NCBI GenBank assembly: GCA_938074515.1
Contig: CALJFV010000168.1
Span: forward strand, 1-8,701
Source of the DNA: an uncultured Flavobacteriaceae bacterium
GTDB lineage: Bacteria > Bacteroidota > Bacteroidia > Flavobacteriales > Flavobacteriaceae
Length of the DNA stretch: 8,701 nucleotides
Direction: 5' to 3'
Each line of letters starts with the position of its first letter. Position 1 is the first letter of the stretch. Shown in pieces: positions 1-6,764 of the stretch. The notes under the pieces are model-generated. The model saw nothing but the letters and a program-made list of their open reading frames with translations, ran no database searches and was not told where the DNA came from. Both the position numbers and the translations under genes were made by a program.

Positions 1-1106
1 TCTCGGACTCTTTGATTGTATTCATCGGGAGTTTCTTCACCAATACAAGCCCCACGGCATTGTTCAAGACTATAGAGAAAACAGGATTCCTTAGTCTGGT
101 AAAGGCTGTTAAGCTTTTGACATAGGTTGTGTTGTTCTGTAATTTTGAATAAAACAGATTTTGCTTGAGCAAAGGTGGTAAAGGTGGTTATTGACTTTTT
201 TCGTCGATCAGAGGGTTCAACCTTGAGATTAATATACCCGTACTCATCGGTGAAATGCGTTAATTGATATCTGAATAATGACCGCCTTAAAGACCTGTTA
301 TATATTGGTTTATGGAGCTTTATTTCTTCACTTTCTTTAAGTAAAGCAATGAGTTCATTCCCTGTTCGCTCCACCTGAACATTGACGGTTTCGAATTGAA
401 GCTTCTTGCTTTTTCGATCTTGTCCGGTAAAGTGTTGGGTCAATCTTTTTTTTATGTTTTTGCTCTTTCCTATATAGATGAGTCTTCCTTCTTGATTGCG
501 CAGATAATAAACGCCAACCTCTGATGGTGCCTGCTCGATAAGTTCTAACAGTTTTGGTTCAATTTGTTTTTTAGGGTCTATCCGAATAGAGGATTGCACA
601 ATACTTTTCTCGATATCTCGATCGATGAGCATTTGAAATAATTTTACAGTCGCTAAAGCATCTCCTTGTGCACGATGTCGGTCACTTATAGGGATTCCCA
701 TTGCGCGAACCAGTTTGCCAAGACTATAGCTGGCATGACCAGGCAGTAATTTTTTGGATAATTCAACAGTGCACAAAGTCTTTCGTTCAAAGTCGTAACC
801 TAAGCGATCAAACTCCGTGCGCAGTATGCGATAATCAAATTGAGCATTATGGGCGACTAAAACAGCACCCTGTGTTATTTCAACTATGCGCTTAGCCACC
901 TCATAAAACTTTGGCGCCTGGCGCAACATAGAATTACTAATTCCGGTCAAAGAAACGACAAAGGCTTGAATCGGACGCTCAGGATTAACTAGACTAATAA
1001 ACTGATCGACGATTTGATATCCGTCGTGCCGATAAATGGCAATTTCGGTAATGCCTTCCTCATTAAATTTTCCTCCGGTAGTTTCTATGTCAACTATAGC
1101 GTACAT
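1..1106 (-). CDS. DnaQ-like 3'-5' exonuclease fused to GIY-YIG/UvrC-like region (3' end outside window)
   Basis: Reading the minus strand from the ATG at 1106-1104 gives 368 codons open to the window edge, so the C-terminus is missing. Residues 1-165 are a DEDDh exonuclease: DIETTG (D6, E8), NAQFD (D91) and HRAQGD (H144, D149) supply all five catalytic residues. Residues 195-270 are a GIY-YIG nuclease: GVY (Y200), YIGKSK (Y211), R221 and E258, which aligns with the metal-binding Glu of UvrC, before HKPIYN. Residues 271-368 resemble the UvrC linker and hold C329, C342, C350 and C354, near CFLYSLEQCRGACIG. The family is usually annotated as DNA polymerase III epsilon subunit, but the fusion points to DNA repair: nicking plus 3'-5' trimming. 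That role is inference. It is the last visible gene of a four-gene minus-strand cluster, 15 nt after yggS. The start is secure because the exonuclease motif begins at residue 6. Confidence 0.9.
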   Translation of the reverse strand, partial: MYAIVDIETTGGKFNEEGITEIAIYRHDGYQIVDQFISLVNPERPIQAFVVSLTGISNSMLRQAPKFYEVAKRIVEITQGAVLVAHNAQFDYRILRTEFDRLGYDFERKTLCTVELSKKLLPGHASYSLGKLVRAMGIPISDRHRAQGDALATVKLFQMLIDRDIEKSIVQSSIRIDPKKQIEPKLLELIEQAPSEVGVYYLRNQEGRLIYIGKSKNIKKRLTQHFTGQDRKSKKLQFETVNVQVERTGNELIALLKESEEIKLHKPIYNRSLRRSLFRYQLTHFTDEYGYINLKVEPSDRRKKSITTFTTFAQAKSVLFKITEQHNLCQKLNSLYQTKESCFLYSLEQCRGACIGEETPDEYNQRVR

Positions 1107-1121
1107 TGTTCAAGATCAAGT

Positions 1122-1784
1122 TTAATGGGCTTGTCTTGACCCAAATATTGCACTGCCTACTCGAATCATATTGCTCCCTAACTCAAGGGCCAGAGGATAA
1201 TCGCCACTCATTCCCATGGATAAAATCTCAAGATTATGGGCCTTCTTGTTGTGATCAAAAAAGGATTTTAAAACTGAAAATTCATGTTTGATCTGTTCGC
1301 TGTCGCTGGTAAAGGTAGCCATACCCATAACCCCACGAATGCGGAGGTTAGGCATGGGATTTGTCGTTAATTTTTCTAAGAAAATTAAAGCGTCATCTGG
1401 ACTAAAACCATATTTCTCATCCTCTTTTGCAATTTTAATTTGAATTAAACAGTCCATTACCCGTCGATAACGTTCGCCCTGTCGGTTAATCTCCGTGGCT
1501 AATTTAACTCGATCTAAGGAGTGAATCAAAGCAACATACGGGGCGATGTATTTCACTTTGTTGGTTTGTAAGTGTCCAATCATATGCCATTGGATGTCTC
1601 GAGGAAGTTCTTCCCATTTTTGGGTCATTTCTTGAACTTTATTCTCACCAAAAATGCGATGCCCAGTGGCGTAGGCCTCCATGATTGCTTGATTGGGTTT
1701 TGTTTTAGAAACAGCAACCAAGGTCACACTATCGGAAATTTCAGATTTTAATTGCTGAAGATTTTGACTTATCGAATCGTTCAT
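1122..1784 (-). CDS. yggS: YggS/PLPBP family PLP homeostasis protein
   Basis: This 220-residue protein has the usual family length and a fold type III alanine-racemase-like barrel with no second domain. K27 in VAVSKTK is the expected Schiff-base lysine for pyridoxal phosphate. Other family signatures are FGENKVQE (45-52), WHMIGHLQTNK (66-76), SMGMSGDY (189-196, phosphate binding) and RVGSAIFG (208-215). Members bind PLP without known enzymatic turnover and buffer cytosolic free PLP; loss perturbs vitamin B6 and amino-acid pools in other bacteria. The gene lies 9 nt after the hydroxyacyl-CoA dehydrogenase and 15 nt before the exonuclease fusion, so it is probably co-transcribed with both. No Shine-Dalgarno is visible and the leader is A-rich. 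The family call is very sure; the cellular role is by analogy. Confidence 0.95.
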   Translation of the reverse strand: MNDSISQNLQQLKSEISDSVTLVAVSKTKPNQAIMEAYATGHRIFGENKVQEMTQKWEELPRDIQWHMIGHLQTNKVKYIAPYVALIHSLDRVKLATEINRQGERYRRVMDCLIQIKIAKEDEKYGFSPDDALIFLEKLTTNPMPNLRIRGVMGMATFTSDSEQIKHEFSVLKSFFDHNKKAHNLEILSMGMSGDYPLALELGSNMIRVGSAIFGSRQAH

Positions 1785-1793
1785 AACTGTTTT

Positions 1794-2681
1794 TTAAGCA
1801 AATCGCGAGGCCACTTTTTCGGCTTTTTTGCTTTCACTATAATCATAGAATCCTTCTTTACTTTTCACGCCAAGTTTTCCAGCTTGAACCATATTGACAA
1901 GTAAAGGGCAGGGCGCAAATTTAGATTCCTTAAATCCTTGGTGCATGACATTTAATATGGATAAGCAAACATCAAGACCAATAAAATCAGCCAATTGCAA
2001 TGGGCCCATGGGATGGGCCATTCCGAGTTTCATGATCTGGTCTATTTCTTTAACGCCAGCCACGCCAGTATGGAGGGTGAAGATGGCTTCATTGATCATA
2101 GGAATCAATATTCTATTGGCGACAAAACCAGGGTAGTCTTGAACGGACACGGGTGTTTTTCCGAGTTTTTCTGACATTTCTTTAACTATCGTAAAAGTCT
2201 CTTTACTGGTGGAGTATCCCGAAATTATTTCGACAAGTTTCATTAGGGGAACAGGGTTCATGAAATGCATACCAATGACGCGATCAGGTCGATGAGTTAC
2301 TGCGGCAATGGCAGTTATGGAAATCGAAGAAGTATTTGTCGCGAGAATCGTGTCATCGGGACAAAATTGATCTAAATCTCTAAAGATCCGTTTTTTGAGA
2401 TCTTCTTGTTCAGTCGCTGCTTCTACAACCAAACTGGCATATTCTACGCCTTCTTCAAGGCTGGTATAGGTGGTAATATTGGACAGGGTCTGAGTCTTAA
2501 TTTCTTGAGTAATATGGCCTTTAGCTAACATTCGATCAAGGTTAGCCTCTATGGTGCTCATCCCTTTGTCTAAGGCTTGCTGTGAGACGTCAATGAGTTG
2601 TACGCGGAAATCATTCTGGGCAAAAGTATGGGCGATTCCATTGCCCATGGTTCCTGCACCAATTACGGCTACATTTTTCAT
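1794..2681 (-). CDS. hbd: 3-hydroxybutyryl-CoA / 3-hydroxyacyl-CoA dehydrogenase
   Basis: This is a 295-residue single-function NAD(P)-dependent 3-hydroxyacyl-CoA dehydrogenase of the short HBD/PaaH type, not the large FadB fusion. The N-terminal Rossmann domain starts with GAGTMGNG (8-15). The active site shows S118 in TNTSS, the catalytic H139 in MHFMNP, E151 in KLVEI and N189 in FVANR, which opens the C-terminal dimerisation domain (about 185-285). It interconverts L-3-hydroxyacyl-CoA and 3-oxoacyl-CoA, with acetoacetyl-CoA/3-hydroxybutyryl-CoA the likely pair. The pathway could be beta-oxidation, amino-acid or aromatic catabolism, or C4 metabolism; no thiolase or crotonase is in the window to decide. 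It starts 4 nt after the oxidoreductase stop and ends 9 nt before yggS, consistent with one operon. The exact substrate is unknown. Confidence 0.92.
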   Translation of the reverse strand: MKNVAVIGAGTMGNGIAHTFAQNDFRVQLIDVSQQALDKGMSTIEANLDRMLAKGHITQEIKTQTLSNITTYTSLEEGVEYASLVVEAATEQEDLKKRIFRDLDQFCPDDTILATNTSSISITAIAAVTHRPDRVIGMHFMNPVPLMKLVEIISGYSTSKETFTIVKEMSEKLGKTPVSVQDYPGFVANRILIPMINEAIFTLHTGVAGVKEIDQIMKLGMAHPMGPLQLADFIGLDVCLSILNVMHQGFKESKFAPCPLLVNMVQAGKLGVKSKEGFYDYSESKKAEKVASRFA

Positions 2682-2685
2682 AATT

Positions 2686-3651
2686 CTATTTTTTAAAATT
2701 TTCGATCACCATCAAAGCGACCTTTAGTGCTTGAGCACCGTCATTTAAATCGACGATGGGTACGGTATTTTGTTCGATCGCATCAGCAAAGGACTCTAAT
2801 TCATCCAGGATGGCATTATTACTTCCGATTTCGGGATTATCAAAATAAATCTGTTTTTTTTGCCCCTCAGCATTTGATAGAATCATAGCGAAATCATCTG
2901 GTTGCTCTGGAGCGTTTTTCATTTTCACAACTTCACAAGTTTTATCCAAATAGTCTACCGATATGTAAGCGTCTTTTTGGAAGAAGCGCACTTTGCGCAT
3001 TTTTTTCATGGAGATACGACTTGCAGTCAAGTTTGCCACACACCCATTTTCAAATTCAATTCTGGCATTGGCAATATCTGGTGTTTCAGAAATAACAACA
3101 ACACCGCTTGCGCTGACCTGTTTTACGGGGCTTTTAACGACACTCAATACCGCGTCAATATCGTGAATCATTAAGTCTAATACCACGGGAACATCAGTGC
3201 CTCGGGGATTAAACTCAGCGAGTCGATGCGTTTCGATAAACATCGGAGATTGAATTTTGTCCTTAACTGCGGTAAACGCTGGGTTGAATCGTTCGACATG
3301 CCCGACTTGTCCTTTGAGCCCTTTTTGCTGGGCCAAGGCGATTAGTGTTTCAGCTTGGTCGGTAGTTTCAGTGATTGGCTTTTCAATAAAAACGTGTTTC
3401 CCTGCATTAAGCACTGACATCGCTCCATCGAAGTGGTGGGTTGTGGGCGTAACAATATCGATCAAATCACAAACTTTAATTAAGTCTTCAGGTCGTTCGA
3501 AGTAGGTGTAGCCAAACGTTTTTTCTATTTCTTTGGCTAATTGTTGATCGGCATCATAAAAACCAACCAGCTCAAATCGCTCGCTCTGTTTTAGTAACTT
3601 AAGGTGGATTTTTCCAAGGTGGCCTGCGCCAAATACTCCCGCTTTTAGCAT
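2686..3651 (-). CDS. Gfo/Idh/MocA family NAD(P)-dependent oxidoreductase
   Basis: A 321-residue protein with an N-terminal Rossmann fold, GAGHLGKIH (8-16), and the family hallmark EKPIT (90-94), whose lysine (K91) normally takes part in catalysis. The C-terminal alpha/beta domain has VGHVERFNP (116-124) and D159/H163 in DLMIHDID, the usual substrate-site positions. Known members oxidise or reduce sugars, inositols or nucleotide sugars. The VGHVERFNP stretch reminds me of the UDP-GlcNAc 3-dehydrogenase (GnnA/WlbA-like) branch, but there is no partner aminotransferase or acyltransferase here, so the substrate stays open. It is the first gene of the minus-strand cluster. A TAnnTTTG box lies 16 nt before its ATG. 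No signal peptide, so cytosolic. Family call sure, function not. Confidence 0.9.
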   Translation of the reverse strand: MLKAGVFGAGHLGKIHLKLLKQSERFELVGFYDADQQLAKEIEKTFGYTYFERPEDLIKVCDLIDIVTPTTHHFDGAMSVLNAGKHVFIEKPITETTDQAETLIALAQQKGLKGQVGHVERFNPAFTAVKDKIQSPMFIETHRLAEFNPRGTDVPVVLDLMIHDIDAVLSVVKSPVKQVSASGVVVISETPDIANARIEFENGCVANLTASRISMKKMRKVRFFQKDAYISVDYLDKTCEVVKMKNAPEQPDDFAMILSNAEGQKKQIYFDNPEIGSNNAILDELESFADAIEQNTVPIVDLNDGAQALKVALMVIENFKK

Positions 3652-3667
3652 GCATTTTGAATTTTAA

Positions 3668-3675
3668 CAAAGATA
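3668..3675 (-). promoter_or_regulatory. Candidate -7 promoter box for the oxidoreductase operon
   Basis: The minus strand reads TATCTTTG here, an exact match to the Bacteroidota TAnnTTTG box, 16 nt upstream of the oxidoreductase ATG. This would give a leader of only about 10 nt. The matching -33 element is not ideal: the nearest upstream TTGs give spacers of 11 or 26 nt instead of roughly 17-23. It is the only visible promoter for the four-gene minus-strand cluster. Confidence 0.45.
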
Positions 3676-3681
3676 CCGTTT

Positions 3682-3722
3682 TTAGCCAAAAATAGCCTGT
3701 TCAACTGAGCCAAATTAGCCAA
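3682..3722. repeat. Cluster of TTAGCCAA-type direct repeats in the divergent promoter region
   Basis: On the plus strand TTAGCCAA occurs at 3682-3689 and 3715-3722, and the one-mismatch form TGAGCCAA at 3706-3713. A shorter TAGCC sits at 3693-3697. The four AGCC cores begin at 3684, 3694, 3708 and 3717, so spacings are 10, 14 and 9 nt. The cluster lies between the two divergent -7 boxes, where an operator would be expected. It may equally be chance in AT-rich DNA. No regulator gene is in the window. Confidence 0.3.
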
Positions 3723-3730
3723 CTGTTTCT

Positions 3731-3738
3731 TAGTTTTG
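3731..3738 (+). promoter_or_regulatory. Candidate -7 promoter box for pcm
   Basis: TAGTTTTG matches the Bacteroidota TAnnTTTG consensus exactly and lies 47 nt upstream of the pcm ATG, implying a leader of about 40 nt. No TTG lies 17-23 nt upstream, so the -33 half is missing or degenerate. Confidence 0.35.
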
Positions 3739-3785
3739 TTTTGGGTTTGACCAAAAATATTTAAGGCAGTTTTCATAAAAATTTC

Positions 3786-4427
3786 ATGAAGGATTCTTTT
3801 ATACACAAAGGCAAAAGAAAGCAACTGCTTGACAGACTAAGGCTCAAGGGGATTGGCGATGAGCAGGTGCTCCAAGCCATGGATCAAGTGCCTAGGCATT
3901 TATTTATGGATAGTGGTTTTTTGGACCACGCCTACAGTGACAAGGCATTTCCTATTGCAGCAGATCAAACAATTTCTCAACCTTTTACTGTCGCCAAACA
4001 AACTGAATTATTGCAATGTTTGGCAGGCCAAAAAATTCTTGAAATTGGTACCGGTAGTGGATATCAAAGCGCTGTTTTGGTCGCCCTCGGGGTGCATCTT
4101 TACACTATTGAGCGACAGAATGAATTGTTTAAAAAGGCTTCTTTTCTGTTAAAAAAAATTGGACTTAATCCCAAGAAATTAATATTTGGCGATGGCTACA
4201 AAGGGTATCCTGAACAAGCCCCTTATGATGGGATTATCGTCACTGCGGGAGCCCCTTTTGTCCCAATGCCCTTGTTGGCCCAACTAAAAATAGGGGGGAG
4301 ATTGGTTATTCCTCTTGGAGAAAAGGATCAAATTATGACACTTTTTGTGCGTGTCTCTGAAAAGAAATTTGACAAATCAACCCATGGACCCTGTAAGTTT
4401 GTCCCCCTTTTAGCCGATAAAAATTAG
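3786..4427 (+). CDS. pcm: Protein-L-isoaspartate(D-aspartate) O-methyltransferase
   Basis: This 213-residue protein has the normal length for bacterial PCMT. It uses S-adenosylmethionine to methylate isoaspartyl residues that form in ageing proteins, so they can revert to aspartate. Visible motifs are VPRHLF (35-40), the active-site TISQP (62-66, S64) with the preceding D60, the SAM-binding loop EIGTGSGYQ (86-94), the acidic end of the second strand in TIER (107-110), GDGYKG (135-140) and the late GGRLVIPLG (170-178). There is no signal peptide, so it is cytosolic. It is a single gene between divergent and convergent neighbours: its promoter region is shared with the oxidoreductase operon and its stop codon is 5 nt from the hutG stop. 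No Shine-Dalgarno is seen; the leader is AT-rich. Confidence 0.95.
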   Translation: MKDSFIHKGKRKQLLDRLRLKGIGDEQVLQAMDQVPRHLFMDSGFLDHAYSDKAFPIAADQTISQPFTVAKQTELLQCLAGQKILEIGTGSGYQSAVLVALGVHLYTIERQNELFKKASFLLKKIGLNPKKLIFGDGYKGYPEQAPYDGIIVTAGAPFVPMPLLAQLKIGGRLVIPLGEKDQIMTLFVRVSEKKFDKSTHGPCKFVPLLADKN

Positions 4428-4441
4428 GCAATCTATTGCCT
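4426..4441. terminator. Shared hairpin at the pcm/hutG convergent junction
   Basis: A perfect inverted repeat, AGGCAAT and ATTGCCT around a 2-nt centre (realistically a 6-bp stem with a 4-nt TCTA loop), overlaps the stop codons of both pcm and hutG. Read on the minus strand it is followed by TAATTTTTATC, a T-rich tract suitable for terminating hutG. Read on the plus strand the downstream sequence is not T-rich, so termination of pcm would be weaker. The stem is short and only moderately GC-rich. Confidence 0.45.
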
Positions 4442-5437
4442 CAATAAATCCAAACACAAAGTACTTATTGTTTTAACAACTTGTGAGGGGTATAAACCCA
4501 GTTCTGGGGCGCCTTCGCATAGGTGTATGTAGCGCAGGTTTTTGTGACCCGCTAAAATTCTGACAATTGTTCTGACCTCTGCCAAAGACAACCCATCTGG
4601 GCTTTGCGCGCTGCTGCCCATATTGGCAATAGCATCCAAATCTAATTCGAGTCCAAATTGATTTTGTAGTATTGGTTCCACCCAACGCTTGAATAGATCG
4701 TTTCGCGCTTCACAGGAGGTATCCAACCATTTGTTTAACGTGAAGTAGATTATTTGATCGTTTTTTTCCTCTATGAGATCCATAATCCCTCGAGACAGGG
4801 TATGCTCGTGAAGCCCAAAAATCCCATATTTAAATAAATTTTTGTCTAAAAGAGCACGTTGAAAACCATTTCCACTGTGCCGATAATGATCATTACGCAA
4901 GTCGGTATGGGCATCAATATTCAGGCAGTTCATCGCTTGATTAAGGGCTGCGCTACTTGCTTTGAGTAATCCACAAGCGTTATTGTGGCCCCCACCAATA
5001 ACCAGAGGGATATAGCCAAGGGCAATTAATGGTTGAAGTACCTGCTCAACCCTTTTGTCTAGGGTCAAAATTAATTGATCAAAAGTATTTTGATCGTTTT
5101 TGTCGCGCCAATCCAAAGTCAAGCTTTCAACCATAAGATCATTACATTCGATACTTCCGAGTAGTGCAACCTGTGCTAACGGGCTATTTTTGGATACGGG
5201 TAAAGAGCAGAAGTGTTTTAAAAAGGCATCCCAGGTTTTGGCCGCTCCTGGGCGACCACCGTTTGCCCTAATGCCGATATCTTCTGGAATCCCAACAATG
5301 AGATAGCGCGCTTTTGAGGTGTGTAAATCTTTTTTTGAGGTAATAAGGGATAGGGCTTCTCCCAAACGAGGTTCCCCAGGTCTTTTGACCGTAATTTTAT
5401 CGATATACTCTGGGTTAATATAGTTTAAGGCTGTCAT
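4433..5437 (-). CDS. hutG: Formimidoylglutamase (arginase/ureohydrolase family)
   Basis: A 334-residue ureohydrolase-fold enzyme. The binuclear manganese site is complete: H151 in GGGHNN, D175/H177/D179 in NIDAHTD, and D266/D268 in ELDLDAI. E308 in CEGAPELG is a further conserved acidic position. The family includes arginase, agmatinase and formimidoylglutamase; the last is chosen because the gene directly follows hutI, whose product it would use, hydrolysing N-formimidoyl-L-glutamate to glutamate and formamide. This is the one-step (HutG) branch, not the HutF deiminase route. The ATG overlaps the hutI stop as ATGA, implying translational coupling. A hairpin with a T-rich tail overlaps its stop. 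Cytosolic. The fold is certain and the specificity is strongly supported by context. Confidence 0.92.
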   Translation of the reverse strand: MTALNYINPEYIDKITVKRPGEPRLGEALSLITSKKDLHTSKARYLIVGIPEDIGIRANGGRPGAAKTWDAFLKHFCSLPVSKNSPLAQVALLGSIECNDLMVESLTLDWRDKNDQNTFDQLILTLDKRVEQVLQPLIALGYIPLVIGGGHNNACGLLKASSAALNQAMNCLNIDAHTDLRNDHYRHSGNGFQRALLDKNLFKYGIFGLHEHTLSRGIMDLIEEKNDQIIYFTLNKWLDTSCEARNDLFKRWVEPILQNQFGLELDLDAIANMGSSAQSPDGLSLAEVRTIVRILAGHKNLRYIHLCEGAPELGLYPSQVVKTISTLCLDLLRQ

Positions 5438-6669
5438 AAAAGTCGTCCGTTCAAAATGACTTGATCAATGGGACTCTGTCCAAAATCGTAGGGGATATGG
5501 CTAAAATCCTCTAATGGATTCGTAATGATTAAGCTGGCTTTTTTGCCTTTCGTAATAGAGCCATGAGTGGCTTCAAGCCCCATAGCATAAGCCCCATTTA
5601 TTGTGGCCGCATTAATGGCCTCTGCTGGAGTCATTTTCATGCGCATGCAGGCGAGAGACACGACTAAATTCATGTTGCCTGAGGGTGCCGAGCCTGGATT
5701 AAAATCTGTTGCTAAAGCTATGGGAAGACCGCGATCTATAATTTTTCTGGCCGGAGTAAAAGGAATATCAAGAAAAAGGGAACATCCTGGAAGGGCCACT
5801 GGCATGGTTTGACCGTTTTCCAAAGCCATGAGATCTTCTTCGATTAGTTCTTCCAAATGATCTACACTAAGGGCATCCATGGCAACGCCAAGAGCCACAC
5901 CGCCAATAGCATTGAATTGATTGACATGGATCTTTCCTTTTAGCCCAAATTTGGCTCCAGTGGATAATATTTTTTCAGTGTCCTCCAAATCGAAATAGCC
6001 CTCCTCACAAAAGACATCGATGAAATCGGCGAGATTTTGCGAAGCCACCTCGGGAATCATCTCTTGGCAGATGTGTTTGACATAATCATCTTTACGATTC
6101 TTGTATGACTCGGGTAGGGCATGAGCTCCCAAAAAAGTGGTTTTTATGGCTACGGGAAATTTTTCTGACAAGCGTTTGGCTACACGAAGCATTTTTACTT
6201 CGGCTTGAAGATTAAGCCCATATCCACTTTTAATTTCAAGGGCCCCGGTTCCTTGGTAGGCACAGCGCTTTAATCGCTCGGCAGCTTGCTCATAAAGTTG
6301 TTTTTCAGAAGTTTTTTCCAGTCTACTTGCACTATTTAAAATGCCACCACCAAGCGCTGCAATTTCCTGATAACTCTTGCCTTCCAGGCGTTGTACGAAT
6401 TCATCCACGCGATCCCCGGCGTAGATAATGTGGCTGTGGCTGTCACAGTAGGAGGGCATAACGACTCGGTCAGTGCAGTCGATTATATTTTTTGTGGCAT
6501 TTAATGGGGCCGATTCCATAGGGCCAAAATCAGCGATCTGCTCTTTTTCAATAAGCAACCAAGCATTTTGGATAAGGGGTAAATCACGCATCTGCTCACC
6601 CGCGACAAAACGCACCTCGGAGGGGCGAACTTGCAGCAGTTGGTGAATATTGATCAGGAGTGTTTTCAT
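5434..6669 (-). CDS. hutI: Imidazolonepropionase
   Basis: A 411-residue amidohydrolase of normal HutI length. It hydrolyses 4-imidazolone-5-propionate to N-formimidoyl-glutamate, the third step of histidine degradation. Metal and active-site residues are H78 and H80 in CDSHSH, H183 in FLGAHALP, H248 in KIHVNQF, H271 in SVDHLEE and D322 in ATDFNPGSAPSG. EIKSGYGL (145-152) and the C-terminal KKASLIITN (376-384), which leads back to the beta-sandwich domain, are also typical. It overlaps hutG by 4 nt (ATGA) and is the first visible gene of this transcript. The upstream genes hutH and hutU, often adjacent elsewhere, are absent; the next gene upstream is divergent. No clear promoter box was found for it on the minus strand; a TATCTTTA with one mismatch lies at 6723-6730. 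Confidence 0.96.
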   Translation of the reverse strand: MKTLLINIHQLLQVRPSEVRFVAGEQMRDLPLIQNAWLLIEKEQIADFGPMESAPLNATKNIIDCTDRVVMPSYCDSHSHIIYAGDRVDEFVQRLEGKSYQEIAALGGGILNSASRLEKTSEKQLYEQAAERLKRCAYQGTGALEIKSGYGLNLQAEVKMLRVAKRLSEKFPVAIKTTFLGAHALPESYKNRKDDYVKHICQEMIPEVASQNLADFIDVFCEEGYFDLEDTEKILSTGAKFGLKGKIHVNQFNAIGGVALGVAMDALSVDHLEELIEEDLMALENGQTMPVALPGCSLFLDIPFTPARKIIDRGLPIALATDFNPGSAPSGNMNLVVSLACMRMKMTPAEAINAATINGAYAMGLEATHGSITKGKKASLIITNPLEDFSHIPYDFGQSPIDQVILNGRLL

Positions 6670-6718
6670 AAGATATAGTTAAGTGATGGTCCGGGTTTTG
6701 TAACCTGTCCAAAAACTC

Positions 6719-6759
6719 TTTGTAAAGATAGCAATACTCTTTTCTAATTTGTACTTTTG
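6719..6759 (+). promoter_or_regulatory. Candidate promoter for the PLP enzyme-bshB1 pair, with very short or no leader
   Basis: In the 95-nt divergent gap, TACTTTTG (6752-6759) matches TAnnTTTG exactly and ends only 5 nt before the ATG at 6765. A TTTG lies at 6719-6722, but the spacer to this box is 29 nt, which is long. An alternative box TAATTTG (6745-6751) is one base short of consensus but has a better 22-nt spacer from the same TTTG. Either choice places the transcription start within about 10 nt of the start codon, so the mRNA may be nearly or fully leaderless. Confidence 0.4.
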
Positions 6760-6764
6760 ATTCT

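Noticed and set aside
1..1106. Simple DNA polymerase III epsilon subunit (dnaQ)
   Set aside because: The GIY-YIG domain and UvrC-like cysteine block make a plain proofreading subunit unlikely, so no dnaQ symbol was given.
1106..1291. Open plus-strand frame of 61 codons
   Set aside because: It lies antisense within yggS, which has complete family motifs; no homology or promoter supports it.
2902..3174. Plus-strand frame of 90 codons inside the oxidoreductase
   Set aside because: It is an antisense shadow of a well-supported gene, rich in His, Phe and Asn as expected from reverse-reading AT-rich codons.
3652..3785. Riboswitch or small RNA gene in the divergent gap
   Set aside because: At 134 nt shared by two promoters and with no stable long stem or known aptamer core, nothing supports an RNA element.
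3853..4152. Plus-strand frame of 99 codons inside pcm
   Set aside because: It is an out-of-frame reading of pcm, whose own frame carries all methyltransferase motifs.
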